This document shows positions 38,701 through 50,800 of a stretch of DNA of 64,000 nucleotides, one piece after another. The notes beneath the pieces are model-generated. The model was given only the letters and a program-made list of their open reading frames with translations, made no database searches and had not been told where the DNA came from. A program made the position numbers and the translations under genes. How positions within the stretch are numbered: position 1 is the first letter of the stretch; each line of letters begins with the position of its first letter. Source of the DNA: Nepenthes gracilis (lineage: Eukaryota > Streptophyta > Magnoliopsida > Caryophyllales > Nepenthaceae); the NCBI GenBank assembly GCA_033239525.1, contig BSYO01000010.1, forward strand, positions 15,902,042-15,966,041. Reading direction: 5' to 3'.

Positions 38701-41191
38701 AAATTGTGTAAGTTTTAATCCATAAAGAAGAATTTTTGAAATAAAAGCAAGTAAATGTCCCAAATGGAATCTTTATTTTGTCAACTCAAACAGCCAGTTA
38801 GAGAAGCAAGGAAAAGAAGATAAGACAATTCTTTCAAAAATTAAGAACAGCAGAATACAAATGTGTGTATATTTAAATTTTATTAAAAATATATATAAAA
38901 AAGAAAAGATAAAAAAAGAAAAAAGAAAAAAAAATTAGAAAAAGGGGTGAAGCTACTGCCTCCCCTCCCTTATAAAAGGAGGAGGGGCGTAAGGAGGAGG
39001 GGGCTCCATGCCTTTGGCAGAGCACAGGAGAGAAGAGAGAGGAAAGGGAGAAAGAAAGGAACGAGCCTCTGTCTTAGGCAGAGCAGGGGAAGAATTAGAG
39101 AGAAGGAGAGGAGGAAGAGAGAGAGAGAGACAGAGAGAGAAGTTTAGGTGTTAATTTAGGTTTGTCCCAAAATTTTAGTGTTTCAGTCATAAATTCTGTT
39201 TCAGGTTTGTTATTTTATACGTTTAAATTTTAGTTCAATGTCAGAGTTTATTTTCATATCAGCATGACTCTTTCCGCTTTCGTTTTGTTTGCTTTTTATT
39301 TTTGCAGGTTAGTTTAGCTTCATAGTGATATTATATTGCTTTGTGTTACGGGGATTAACATATAATGGCTAGCCATCTGAGTTCTCTAGCAGCTTAAAAT
39401 TTTTATCATTTAATTTCTTATATTTTATTTTCCATCTTTTTATTTTACTAAGCATTAAATGGCTAAGCTACAATCGTTCTTATAATTTCAAATTTCTGTC
39501 ATTTAATTTCTTATACTTTATTTCCTTTTTTTTTTTAATTTTTCTGAGTGTTGGATGATTAAATCATTGACACTCTTACAATTTTATATTTCTACACTTT
39601 AAATTTCTATACTTTAATTCATGTCGCTGTCGAACGGCATTGCCGCCATAAACATTTTAATTTTCAACAATTTACAATTTTCATAATTTATTTTTGTATT
39701 TTTTAAGTGATTCTATGGCCGTACTGTCATTGTTATAGCCACCTTCATCATCACAACTTTAATGTTTTAATTTTTTTTGTCATTTTGGGATCTAAAACAA
39801 TTACGAAATTAGTTTTACATAGAAAATTAACTTCTTGGAGATATGATACTCAATTTACCAAGAAAACTTTTATACACTTGTGAGGTTAAATATGCACCAT
39901 TGAAATTCGGTTAATTGTATTGACTTATTTCTGTAACAAACCTTGTCAAATGCATTATCCCCTTATTTCATGCTTCAAAAGCATTAAACACCAAAGATTC
40001 ACTTTAGCAGTTTTTAGGAATGACAGAGGTATCTCTCCCATATAGAGATTCCCTACCAGGATTTGCAGAAGCAAGATGGGTGTTCAATTATGGATTGTTG
40101 TTTTGTCAGCAAACCAACTGGTGACGCACTTGACTATATCCAGTATTTTGTGACGACAACAAATGGTCAAATATGGAGTCCACAACTAAAGGTGAGAGAC
40201 ACTTTATAGGGTTTGTGTGTGAGTATGCTATTTTGTATGTTTTGGATTGGTTCAACTCTTAAACAATAACTAAACTGATAATGCAATTTTGATACAAGCC
40301 AAGCTGCAACCAAGCCACATCTCACCAACCACTATTTCAGTGTAGGCTGATCTGGATTGGGTGGTTGGGCAGAGTTTCTGTTCACAAAATGGCTGCATAT
40401 ATCGGAATAGGTGTTTTTTTTTTTTTTTTTTGCCTCACTATATCTCCAACATTATTAGAAGAAAACAACCATCAGTGCATTTTAATCATAATTATCCAGT
40501 TTGACCCTGATGTACACTCAAGATACCCAGCATCATCAATATCGTTACAATTATTGTTTCCCTAAGCTGATTACATCGAAATGAGGGTCCTAAAAAAGTT
40601 GATGTAAATACTAGGTGAGCTTAATGTTTGTGTGAGTACTATAGATGTTATTTTTCACCCTTCAATCATAGAGGTGCTTTGATTGCTGTGCTCTTGCTTG
40701 GCTATTGCATCTTCATGCCGGTTCCAGACCCAACCAAAAACTGCAAGTACTACTATTCCAACTACTAATCATGTCATTTTTTTTGTACATCGATTAGTCA
40801 AAACCAACGATGTTTGGTTGCATCGATGGTTAGCATATGGAGAGTTAAGGAAAAATGGAAATAAATACTTCACCAAATTCAAGGAACTATGATGTTATAC
40901 TCATCATGATGGACCGGCGTACAGATCATGTAGGCAGGTCCATCATCCTACAGGACCTCCACCGTCCCCACCCCACCCTCAGCTCCCAAAGCCATCTGAC
41001 CCTGCTTCCATTAATCATCTTAAAGGCACAATAAAAACATAGAATGCCACAGCAAACAGCCAATGAATGAACGCAAGAAATATTACCTTCACTGAAATAT
41101 CTTGAACCAATTCTTCTTTGATAAGAGCAGTCCCCTCTGCATGCTTGACAAAATTCTTATAATGAGTCATCTCATTCGTAGCCTCATTCAT
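35785..41191 (-). CDS. P-class pentatricopeptide-repeat (PPR) protein
   Basis: Coding exons on minus are 41191-41087 (35 codons), 37783-36890 (298 codons) and 36657-35785 (290 codons plus stop), all phase 0 with GT/AG borders, giving 623 aa. The exon 2/3 join yields a PPR motif of exactly 35 residues, strong support for that splice. About a dozen tandem PPRs cover residues of about 75-500, alternating T-Y-N-T-L-I-type helices with K-P-D/Q-P-D turns. Before them is a cysteine cluster (C-x7-C-x2-C-x5-C) encoded by exon 2. The last 120 residues or so lack repeats and there is no E/DYW editing domain. PPR proteins bind RNA in organelles; the target is unknown. The protein resembles Arabidopsis At5g25630/At5g21222 as I recall them. 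Exon 1 is inferred from its phase and donor. Intron 1 is 3.3 kb. Confidence 0.85.
37784..41086 (-). other. PPR intron 1, with a TATA plus GA-rich promoter-like block
   Basis: This 3.3-kb intron is mostly AT-rich. On + at 38969-38977 is a TATAAAAGG box followed by about 150 bp of GA-rich sequence (38985-39140) and then T-rich sequence, like the promoter and R/U5 part of an LTR. I could not find matching ends or a second copy. A proline-rich 48-codon open frame on + (about 40897-41040) has no start codon or relatives that I recognise. Confidence 0.4.
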
Positions 41192-43290
41192 TGGATATGT
41201 TACTTTCTACGTGCCGACTGCAACATTCAGATAACACGGTAACTTCTTCATGCATACCAAATTTAAGAACTTGTGAAAAATACCAACACTGTTCTGAACT
41301 TTTCCCATTTTTCCAATTTATTCTCAACCTTTACTTTAGTGCCAAATGTATACTATACAGAAAAAGAAAACAGCTTTTGGGAACTTGATATATTTGATGT
41401 GACGTTACACATATGTGATGTAAAAAAACTCCAAAATAAACATTTATTTTAATTTTTTTCACATTTTGAAGTTTTTGGACAAGTGTACACTACAATGTGG
41501 TCAGTTTAGCTAGAATTTTACCTATAATAAAACCCATATAAAAATATTAGTTGAGAATAGAATTGAAAAAAATAGAAGATAAAATTGGAAAAATTTTAAA
41601 AAGTTCATATAGATTATTATTATTATTATTTTCCTTTGAGAAATCTATCAAAATCGTTGTCCTTGAAAAATTTAAGGGACAAAGAGCCAAACATCAGAAA
41701 AGCTGGATCCAAGAGCCATGTCAAGCACAACTTAAAAGTCTTAACTATCACTATCAGCATTTCCCTTTTCATTCAGCAAGTAGATAAAATCAGGAAAACA
41801 ATGGCATCCTACAAACAAATTCACACAACAGAGAGCAGAAAAGGGGAAGAGGTTGATAGTTGAGTAGGAAGACTCAACAATGAACTCCTTAATGAAACAA
41901 CTTTTCAAGATGGAAGCACAATATAACCTAAAACACATGTTGAATGATTGAAGAAACAATGAGAAGAACATAGAGAGCCAATAGTTAAAAATACAAAACA
42001 AGTATTTAGCCTGTATGTAAGCACCTTCACCTTGAACACATTTGCCAAAATCTCAGAAAGGAATAAGAATTAACATAAATTATCTAGTACAATTACACTG
42101 AGTATTGAATGAGTTCATAAGTTCTTTGAACTTTCTTTTATGAATTGCTGAACTCTAAGAATATTGATGTTATTATAGGGACAGAACCTTTATTCTGCAT
42201 CAAAGGATTTAATGCCTTATCACAAGGTCAGCATGCAGTTATCTCAACGTAAAGCAGAACATACAAAAGTTGGGTTGATCAACAAATAACTCTCATGAAT
42301 GGTAAGATAAGAGAAACCATATTTATCCCTATCTAGGTCACACGTGTAGAGGTTGCATTTCATTGCTCAAGGTCTTGCTACAATCAAAGGAAAATAATGT
42401 ACAATTATACCAATGGAGCTAGTGAAACATTTAATTTCATCTTAACTCAACCCAACGATCAGTTGAACGCTATGCCATCACGCATCAAAGCAGGATCAAA
42501 GACCCTTCTAGCAGTTCTTTCCATAATTTTATTCTCAAGATATTTCAATTGCCAAAAAGCATTCACAATGGACAATTCAATTTTAATTGACAAAAATTAG
42601 CTGCCTTCCCATTCCGCTTTCGCTCAAATGAGAATCAAAAACAAAAAACAAAAGGTCTCCTTGACACCATTTCCGCCTTTTCTCCTGGTTCCCCCCTTTC
42701 TAAACACATAGTGCAATTGTTTATAACAAAACAGAACACGAATACGTTAAAAGATCAACATCAAGCTAGTGCAAGAACCATAATATCCAGCTAAGATCTC
42801 CATCTTGGCCTCTCATTACAAGTGGAATCTCATCCATTAGGATCTTGTAAACCACATATACAGCATAGTAAAAAATCAGTCTTAAGATTAGCTTCCAATA
42901 TTTCAGGATAACAAGTTTTTACGCATCTAAACGCAAGGAAACAAAAAAAAGCACGAACTCCCCATTTAACGAAAAAGGGTTCATAAGGCGTCAATCAAAA
43001 TACTTTCCCGAGTTCAGAGACAGAATACACTTCCTCCAAGATAAAGGCAAAAATGTCAATAATAGACAAACTGGATTTAAAGTAATTGCTGAGTATGCAG
43101 GATGACTGGAATTCAAGAGAGCAAGAGCCAAGAGTGCACCTGAGAATCAAGATGCAGAGAGGGAGGGAGGGAGGTAGGGAGAGACAGAGGAAGATAAGGG
43201 AAGAACGAAAATTTACAAATGGGTGTACAGTTTAGGGAGGGCATGGAAGGGTTTTTGAACGTGGCTCGTGGAAGATATCATCCACAGGGA
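41192..43290 (-). other. Probable 5' UTR exons and UTR intron of the PPR gene
   Basis: On the minus strand a CT-rich block (about 43290-43140, including repeated CCCT) ends at a donor CTCAG|GTGCAC (GT at 43139-43138). An acceptor GTTGCAG lies at about 41224-41218, 26 bases before the PPR ATG at 41191. CT-rich leaders and a 5' UTR intron are common in plant genes. This is inference from splice signals alone. The 1.9 kb between holds no gene-like frame. Confidence 0.4.
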
Positions 43291-44458
43291 TTTTAAGAAG
43301 AGATGGGGAGCATTGGCTAACGTGACTCCACGCTCACTTATAGACACACGAAAATATATATATATATATATATATATTTTTTTTATTATTATTTTAATAA
43401 AATTTATTGGGCCATTTCGATATAATTTAACATTTTAAATCATATTTAATTACAGTTAATTGACCCATATATTATGCCCGATATAACTCATTTTTATATT
43501 TAAATAATTATATAATTATTATAAAATAATCATATAATTATTATAAATATAAGAGATAAAATAATAATTTATCATTCACCTTCTATTTTTCTAAATTAAT
43601 TAAATAAAATTATAAATATTGACTCTCTCTCTCTCTTCTTATTCTACACATTTCTCTCTACTTTCTCTCTTTATTCTCTCTACTCTCACTCTTATATAAA
43701 AAGTAATAGTTTGATACTCACTAATATAATAATGATCCCAAAAATATAAATACATATTTTTTAATAATTAGATAAATGTAAAAAATTATATTAAAAATTC
43801 AATCATTTTATATTTTATTAAATGTAACGATTCTAAAAATAGTAATAATGAAATATAAGCAAAGTTTAACAATAAGTGAGTTTTTACTAGATATATATCT
43901 TTTTTACTTTTAAAATTATAGTATTAAAAATATTTAATAAAATAAATAAAATATAATATATTTTTTATAATATTTTATATAATTTTATTATAAATATATA
44001 TATTTTTATAAAAAAATCATGTCTAGTATGATACAATCCAGAGATTCATTTAGCTTAGTACAAACGAACCACATACTATGCTTAACCGAAACATTTTTAG
44101 TCCATATCAATGCAGTATAGTTTATTTAACATTACTAATTTTTTAACATTTTATTCAGAATATTTCCTTTAAAAATATTTTATACAAGAATAATATTAAG
44201 TGTAGTTTTTGTTTTCTTTAAAATTTTGATACACTTTATTATTATTGATATGATATGTAAAATTTTTCCAAAGAGTTTTATTTTATTTTATTTTCACTAT
44301 TACATACTATTATAAACTAAATGCATGGTCAATTTGATTAAAGTTTCAGCTAATAAAAAACTAGGATAAAATATTTAACAATAACAGAATAAAAAAATAA
44401 GACAGAATTAATATATATATTTTTTGGAAAAGTTAAGAATAAATTTATTAATTTATTA
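43291..44458. other. AT-rich intergenic DNA with a (TA)n microsatellite
   Basis: A (TA)12-like run lies at 43353-43377, with CT-rich patches near 43620-43690 and otherwise A/T-rich sequence. No genes were recognised. Confidence 0.6.
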
Positions 44459-44929
44459 ATTACATTTTAGATAAAGTTTCAAAATCAAATTAATTACATT
44501 TCATATCTTGTCGAAGTTTTCAAAAGGCAAAAAAACTGATGCACGTGTTTTTTAGTTTTTGTCTATTTATGTGTAATTTATCACATGAAATATAAATTTG
44601 ACAACATTTTCACGTATTAATAAAAGTCTACGAAAATTATTAAAAAATAGAAAAACTTCAAAAAGCCAGCCTTCAGCCAGCCATGTCCACTCCGATTACA
44701 TTTAGATAAAGTTTCAAAATCAAATTAATTACATTTCATATCTTGTCAGAAGTTTTCAAAAGGCAAAAAAACTGATGCACGTGTTTTTAGTTTTTGTCTA
44801 TTTATGTGTAATTTATCACATGAAATATAAATTTGACAACATTTTCACGTATTAATAAAAGTCTACGAAAATAATTAAAAAATAGAAAAACTTCAAAAAG
44901 CCAGCCTTCAGCCAGCCATGTCCACTCCG
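44459..44929 (+). repeat. Recent 235-bp tandem duplication
   Basis: Copies 44459-44694 and 44695-44929 are near-identical and differ only by a few single-base changes and homopolymer indels. Both start ATTACATTT(T)AGATAAAG and end CATGTCCACTCCG. No coding potential. Confidence 0.9.
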
Positions 44930-46630
44930 CTGCGTTTGATTGGATAACGTGAGGGCAGAATTCAAATAAAAAAAATAAAACAATTACAAGTTAAGATAAT
45001 TTTTTTTTAAAAAAATGAAAAATAATTTTTAGTCATTTTTTATATTTTGAAATTAAACAATATTCATCTATTTTTCATGATAATATATATATAAAATAAA
45101 AATAATCATCTTGTAAACCTATGAAAGATGCAAAACTTAGCTTCATTTAGTAGTTCAATTCCTTCGCCACACCTAAAACATTGGTCTCGTTGTCTAATTT
45201 AGAAGAATAAGGAGCTTTATATCTATCTTTTTCTAGTTTAAATTAGTATTAATTTAAGGGTTAGAAAAATTTTTCTAAATATATGGCTTGAACCTTTCAT
45301 AATTTTTTTATAATATATATGACCAACAAAGTAAATTATTTGGATTAAACTTTCTCATCAGGTTGCCTCTATTCCAGGTCATATCTCTCAATTTAAGTAC
45401 ACATCAATTTATATTGTATTGTTCATTTGATTGGGGCTTTTTGATGATTATAGAAACCTACAATATTATTTGTCTATATGTTTTAGCACTTATTTGTTAA
45501 CATTGGCAAGCACATCACATTTGATGGAAGGATCCTACATATCAAAGTTTAATGTTAGGGTGATTTGATTTCTAGATATAATATACAATATTAGGATATC
45601 AAAGAAGATGCAATAAGAAAAGGATATTTAAAGTGATTTGAGTACTTAAAATGCAGACCAAAGAAAAAATATATGTGAAAAATTTTAGTCTATTAGATAA
45701 AAAAGAAAGATATAGACTTAAAAAATTTAGAGTGATATAATAAATAATAATTTAAAAATATTTATACTCTCAAAAAATGTTAGTCTACATCTACATCGAA
45801 TTGAATTGCAAAACTAATTCGCATAGTTAACCCCACTTTGTAAAATAAAAGGGTTTTTTTTTTTTTTTTTTCTGTAGTTCTTGCATATCCAATCTTAGGA
45901 GTACCAATTTAATTCCCTTGTGGTGGCTTGGATTTCTATTTCTTGATCTTGCTGAGTATATTGACAATTGACTGTTTGGTTTAAAAAATTGCTCGTAGCT
46001 GCTTGTGTCTCTGGCTCTCTAGAGTATTCACAAGTGTATTCAATTATAGTGTGGCTAAATTTTTGAGAATGAGTATCAACCTAATGATAATATTTCTTTA
46101 TTGATCTTGAGATTTTAGGTTCAAATCATGGAAAGACATTCTAATCTCTACATTACAAAAGTGAAGTGCCGCACATACATGACATTTCATGAAATTTATC
46201 ATACAGAATCTCACACATAAGGTCACCTATTTTAAAATCATAAATTAGGGTATTTTTTAAATTTTTAGATTAGTTAAGAATCTCTTTCCTAATTGGTGAA
46301 TTTGGGCAAAATTTAGGGTATGACCTTATCCGCAAAGACTTTGCACCAGTTAAGTCTAAGCATGCAACAAAAGAAATCAAACTCCTGACTATAAACTTAA
46401 TCGGAATGCTGTCAAATTACCCTAACTGACTGTGCTTATCTATGCATGTTGATGCCTTGATTTAGCTTACATGGCTATGCATCAGCCCTTATATATTTCT
46501 CTCTTGAGAGTTGTGACTTCGCATAAACACACGCAATAGGGAAGTGTGAAATTTGAAAGGCATGAATTTGCTATCTGCTTTTTCAAGTTGTTTTGTTTTC
46601 ATTTTTCAGTGTGAAAGAAATGTAACCTCT
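44930..46630. other. Intergenic DNA, no gene recognised
   Basis: AT-rich. A run of about 20 T lies near 45851-45870. A possible old tRNA-derived SINE remnant is suggested by a B-box-like GGTTCAAATC at 46118-46127, but there is no convincing A box at normal spacing. Confidence 0.4.
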
Positions 46631-46631
46631 C

Positions 46632-46736
46632 CACGTTCAACCTGGTGAGGGCAAGGAGACGAAGATCAATCCCAAGAGGGTTGCCACCACAAGCTTGTTT
46701 GGGTTTGGATTTGTTGAACCAGCAGGCCACTTTTGG
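46632..46736 (+). pseudogene. Orphan Mpv17/PMP22-family exon fragment
   Basis: The + frame from 46632 encodes about 35 residues ending R-V-A-T-T-S-L-F-G-F-G-F-V-E-P-A-G-H-F-W. This matches the segment of plant Mpv17/PMP22 small membrane proteins where a G-F-G-F-V-G-P-(V/T)-G-H-F-W-Y block enters a membrane helix. Here G-P is replaced by E-P. Similarity stops abruptly after W at 46736, as at an exon edge, and I found no flanking exons within several kb. It is probably a duplicated or captured gene fragment. A real gene with distant exons is possible but unsupported. Confidence 0.5.
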
Positions 46737-47675
46737 TTAGTATTTCTCCTCCTGCACAATATCCATTTTACAGATTCTAGGTGAATGCTTCTTCTCACAT
46801 AATGCTAGCGTGTGCAGCAAAATTTGCGTTAGAATGGGAATTCAAACCACAAAACAACTTTTCCCTGAAACATACTGGCAAGACTGTATATCTGACCTTT
46901 TCTAAGCCCACGTTGTGGGAGCCTGGTACACTAGGCCCCCTTAATAAATTCAAAAGATCAAGAACTTACATGTAAGTGGAAACCGTGTCATGCTCTTCAG
47001 CTAAATGTTCTGGATCAGCTGAGACCGCTACAATAAAAACATACCGATCAACTTTGTGAGAGAGAACAGCAACACAGCAAAAGCAAACCTGATATGCTGC
47101 ACTGCAGATGACCAATTAGTTATTATTTCACTGAACAGAAATTCCGCATCAACTGAAAGAGCAGTAGAAAAAACAGTGATTCTCCTTTTTCAGTCCCCAG
47201 TTCCTCTTTGAATAGAACATTTTCTCTACAGTTACACCTCTCAGCAACACATTGCTCAGGCAAAATCTTAAATTCTTTGTCAACAACATTAAAAAAATGT
47301 GAGATAGAAGAAGAACCATTTTGCATCGGATTCTTTGGTTCGAACCAAATTTATATATTTACAATGTTACAAACAAAGCGAAGAGACAAGAGAGGGAACA
47401 AAGAGAACCTTCGCAAACCAGAGAGGCACAAGCTTCTACCGAATTTTTTTTTGTTTTTTATTTTTTCTTTTATAAGGCATGAATTAGCCAGTGACACAAT
47501 GCATCATGATGACCATTGCTATACAAAAGCTTGGGGAAATCTCCTGAACATGCCAATTGAAAATCAAGTCCCAACAGATGACAATTATATTCTGTAAGCA
47601 ACCTTGGCACGACTTCACTATCCTCTTCATGTTTCCTGAGTTCTATTAAAACCTTTTTGGCTCTTGTCTTTGATG

Positions 47676-49010
47676 TCATGGTCTCAAATGCTTTGGGCCC
47701 GTGTTGGAAGTTGTCCATGATGCGATCTCATCAACAAGAAAATTCAATTCCTTCGAGTTTTGTGGCCGAAGAATCCTTGAAGAATCTACACCTAAAGTCG
47801 TGCCAACATCTCTAGCAACAGTCTCCCACGGAGTCCCCACAGTTAAATTTGCCAAAAACTCACTCCCACGGTTCACTGCATCCACCATTGCAGGCGGGAC
47901 TTCGGGCAGAGCCTGCTGCAGAGGCAGCCCATGGTCCCCAGGTAAGGTCCGAATCGACATATCCAACATTGAACTAACAGCCGATTCCACACTCAAGACC
48001 TGCGCCAGAGAAGCAGTTTCATCGATCGTATCATCTTTGAACTTTATCAGAAGATTCCTTGTAATCCCATAATACGATTTAACAAGACGCCGAGTCTCTT
48101 CCGGCGCTGGACTAAAGTTCTCTCTGCCATTAGCTAAGTCCATGTACAGGGGAGGAAGCTGCTCAACCAGAGGAAGAACTTGCTTCATAATCGGGGGGCT
48201 TAAATTCTCCAACTGCTTCAACGTCATCTCGGTCCCCAGGCGAAACGTGGACGAAGACGCTATCTGTGATAAAAAAGGTCCAATGCTCTGCGCCATTGGA
48301 ACTAGAACAGATGACAACAAAGGAATAGCTAAGCTGGCCTCCTTGTTGTTGAACGCCATCAACACGTTCCCACTTCGCTGAATCGCATACCTCGAGCCGA
48401 TCAAGAGGTGAATGACGGATCCAAGTGAATGGCCGACGCCAAAAGTAGGAAGATCGTTCACAGAATCACGTAAAACCCTCAGGCACCTATCTAATTTGAA
48501 CTGAACCTCGTCTGCGATGAGGAAATAATCGAATCCACTGGCATATGGAGTTGCAACCACCAAAATTCCTTTCTCGCAGAGGCGTTCGAGAAACAAACGG
48601 TAGGTGAGCTGCGGAGCTGCTCCGACGAAGATGCCGCCGATGAAGTGGACAATTGAGTTCGGCTTCGACTGTTTTGGTTTCAGCACCCAAGCTCCTTCGA
48701 TTTCCGTCCAATCACTTGATCCGATCCAACCATATTGAGATTGCTTTACCGTCTCAGTGAGAACTCTCTCGATGTCTCGGTAGAGTTGAATTCCGGTTTC
48801 TTCTTGCCGTCTCTTGTTGCCGGAACTATCAAAGTCACAGGAAATTCGGTTTCGACTTTTGGATAGAGTACTCGAGCAGCGACGAGAATTTTCCACGGGC
48901 AACCAAAGATGATTATGAGGAGCAGGGCGGCCGACGCGATTACGGAGAGACAAACGTGAATCGAAGGAAGAAGGTACGTGAAGATGCGGTGTGGAAAGGA
49001 AGCTAGTCAT
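47676..49010 (-). CDS. DUF1350 family alpha/beta-hydrolase-like protein, plastid-targeted
   Basis: Single exon, 444 aa. The open frame extends five codons upstream to a GTG, but the ATG at 49010 is the first Met. Residues 1-60 are rich in Ser/Arg with no acids up to about residue 39, typical of a plastid transit peptide. The DUF1350 signature follows: W-T-E-I-E-G-A-W-V at about 101-109 and H-F-I-G-G-I-F-V-G-A-A-P at about 122-133. G-V-G-H-S-L-G has Ser195 at the nucleophile elbow, as in lipases and esterases. Whether the family is enzymatically active is not established to my knowledge. It resembles Arabidopsis DUF1350 proteins such as At5g47860, as recalled. The upstream strand is T/C-rich and promoter-like. 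The frame ends at TGA 47676; another frame stays open beyond it but starts inside the gene. Confidence 0.87.
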   Translation of the reverse strand: MTSFLSTPHLHVPSSFDSRLSLRNRVGRPAPHNHLWLPVENSRRCSSTLSKSRNRISCDFDSSGNKRRQEETGIQLYRDIERVLTETVKQSQYGWIGSSDWTEIEGAWVLKPKQSKPNSIVHFIGGIFVGAAPQLTYRLFLERLCEKGILVVATPYASGFDYFLIADEVQFKLDRCLRVLRDSVNDLPTFGVGHSLGSVIHLLIGSRYAIQRSGNVLMAFNNKEASLAIPLLSSVLVPMAQSIGPFLSQIASSSTFRLGTEMTLKQLENLSPPIMKQVLPLVEQLPPLYMDLANGRENFSPAPEETRRLVKSYYGITRNLLIKFKDDTIDETASLAQVLSVESAVSSMLDMSIRTLPGDHGLPLQQALPEVPPAMVDAVNRGSEFLANLTVGTPWETVARDVGTTLGVDSSRILRPQNSKELNFLVDEIASWTTSNTGPKHLRP

Positions 49011-49299
49011 ACTTTCGAAGTTCACTAACGCGAAAATTCGGCTATGGCGTTCTTCCGGTGTAGGAAATCAGAAGATTTGTTCAGCGGTCACGGTCGCTGG
49101 TAGCTTGAATCTCTCACAGCGTAGATTTAGATTTCATCTATAGGCGATAGAAGATGCCGGATTTACTTCACCGGCGAACGGATAGGCGTTGATAGTCATC
49201 CCTTGCGTTTCAAAATTGCCATCTTTCACTGTCTGCCTCGGCCTTTTCTTCTGCGTGAAATCCTCCGTCTTCGAATTCTCCATTCACAGTTGATGAATT

Positions 49300-50500
49300 G
49301 AGAACCCGTGCCCTACAAGGCCAGGATGGTCTGGGGCCCATCATGTTGACTAGTAGTTTATTATTCTTCTTCATATGACCCCCATGGCCTTTTTAGCTAT
49401 TTATTTGATCATAATGTATTTCATTTTATTTTAAATGTCAAATTTTAGGGTCAAAATCTATTAAAATTTGTATTATAATGACCAAATTATTCATCATACA
49501 GCCGGCCATTCTTAAATCTTTTAAATATTTTAAAATAAAATGAGATTATCTATACAATTAATATTTAAATAAATATAAATACGATTAACGTAATTATTCT
49601 TAATAGACTTGTCACTAAAAAGCATCATAAATAAACATCACTATTTAGAAGTGATGCAAATAGAAATAATTGTTAAGAATAAATATGCTTCTTTATTTTA
49701 CATTCAATAAAAGTCATAATTATTGTTGATTTTTAGAAATGACAAAAAGAAAACACATACAGTATTAAATAAGATATTCTGATAAATTATATCAGAGCCA
49801 AACAATTCTAATTTATAATAATTTTTGGATATACTTTTAATATAGTAATAAATTACATTATATTTATAGCTAATATTAGAGAACAACCAGCTATGTTTCC
49901 AGCATTCCTCAAAGAACTTCCAGCATAACAAGATTCTGATTTTTGGGATCTAAGTCTCAGCATTGTTACCTTATATTCATGGCCGATTCGAGGGAGAGGT
50001 ACATAATTAAGTAGCACAATTTTAAACATAAGTTATTAAATCAAGTAAAAAACAAGAGATACATTTATAAAGAAGGCATGTCAAAATTTATGGGTTGTGA
50101 AGTTTATATTGTATGTGATTCATTCTTAGCCAAGGATTGCGTACCAAGACGTATACGGCCGTTTAATTGGATGAGTAGTTTAGTATGAGTTTGGCTTCTC
50201 TTTATAAGAGTTCTTCATTAACATCACTTTTTAGATATGCAGATATCTCATTACAGAAGATTTTTCATGTAACTATGGCCATATTTGTTTTGTTGATAAC
50301 CTTCTCCCGACCCTCTTAAGTAGGAAGTTTTGTAGCCAAGAAGAATGGTGAAAGTCTACTGTATCATCAGATCATTAACATCCGAAATATATACAAATAT
50401 TGACGGGCATGAAAAAAAATCAAGAATTTGGCTTACGGATGCTTACCTCGATCTTATATTTCGTAAATCTGACGAAATGATACTCTAAAATACCAGATCA
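49300..50500. other. AT-rich intergenic DNA
   Basis: No gene-like frame. The 75-aa open frame at 49704-49931 (-) is low-complexity. Confidence 0.5.
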
Positions 50501-50800
50501 TTATTTCTCTCTTTTCCTTCTTCTCCTCTCTCTCTCTCTCTCTTCTCCCAGCTTCTACACAAAATTTGGCTCGAAACTCTAACCACATGCCTTTTATACA
50601 CTCAACTCACTTGAGTGGTGCCTTAAGCGCGGCTCAAGCAAAGCCCCAAATGCGGCCCAATCTGAAAATCACACCTCCCACTCGCCTTCAACGCGCCTCG
50701 AGCGCAAACCCAATGCATGGCTTCTGAAAAATGCACCTCCCTCGTGCCTGCAGCGCGCCTCGAGCGCAAAAATACGAATCTAGATCCTTCAGTTTTTCAC
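50500..50800 (-). repeat. LTR-like fragment with minus-strand TATA and CTCGAGCGC motifs
   Basis: A (CT)n run (50526-50545) is followed by TATAAAAGG on the minus strand (plus CCTTTTATA, 50589-50597). Upstream of it in that orientation is a GC-rich tract (50615-50770) with two copies of GCGCCTCGAGCGCAAA. The order of GC-rich palindromic tract then TATA matches the Sirevirus LTRs at 1944-7309. LTR ends were not located. Confidence 0.4.

Noticed and set aside
40897..41040. Proline-rich 48-codon frame on plus
   Set aside because: No start codon, no known relatives, within the PPR intron; chance cannot be excluded.
46052..46300. tRNA-derived SINE candidate
   Set aside because: A B-box-like GGTTCAAATC is present but the A box is imperfect and too distant, with no clear tail or target duplication.
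47470..47718. 82-aa minus frame overlapping the 3' end of the DUF1350 gene
   Set aside because: It starts inside the gene in another frame and has no recognisable motif; probably 3' UTR.
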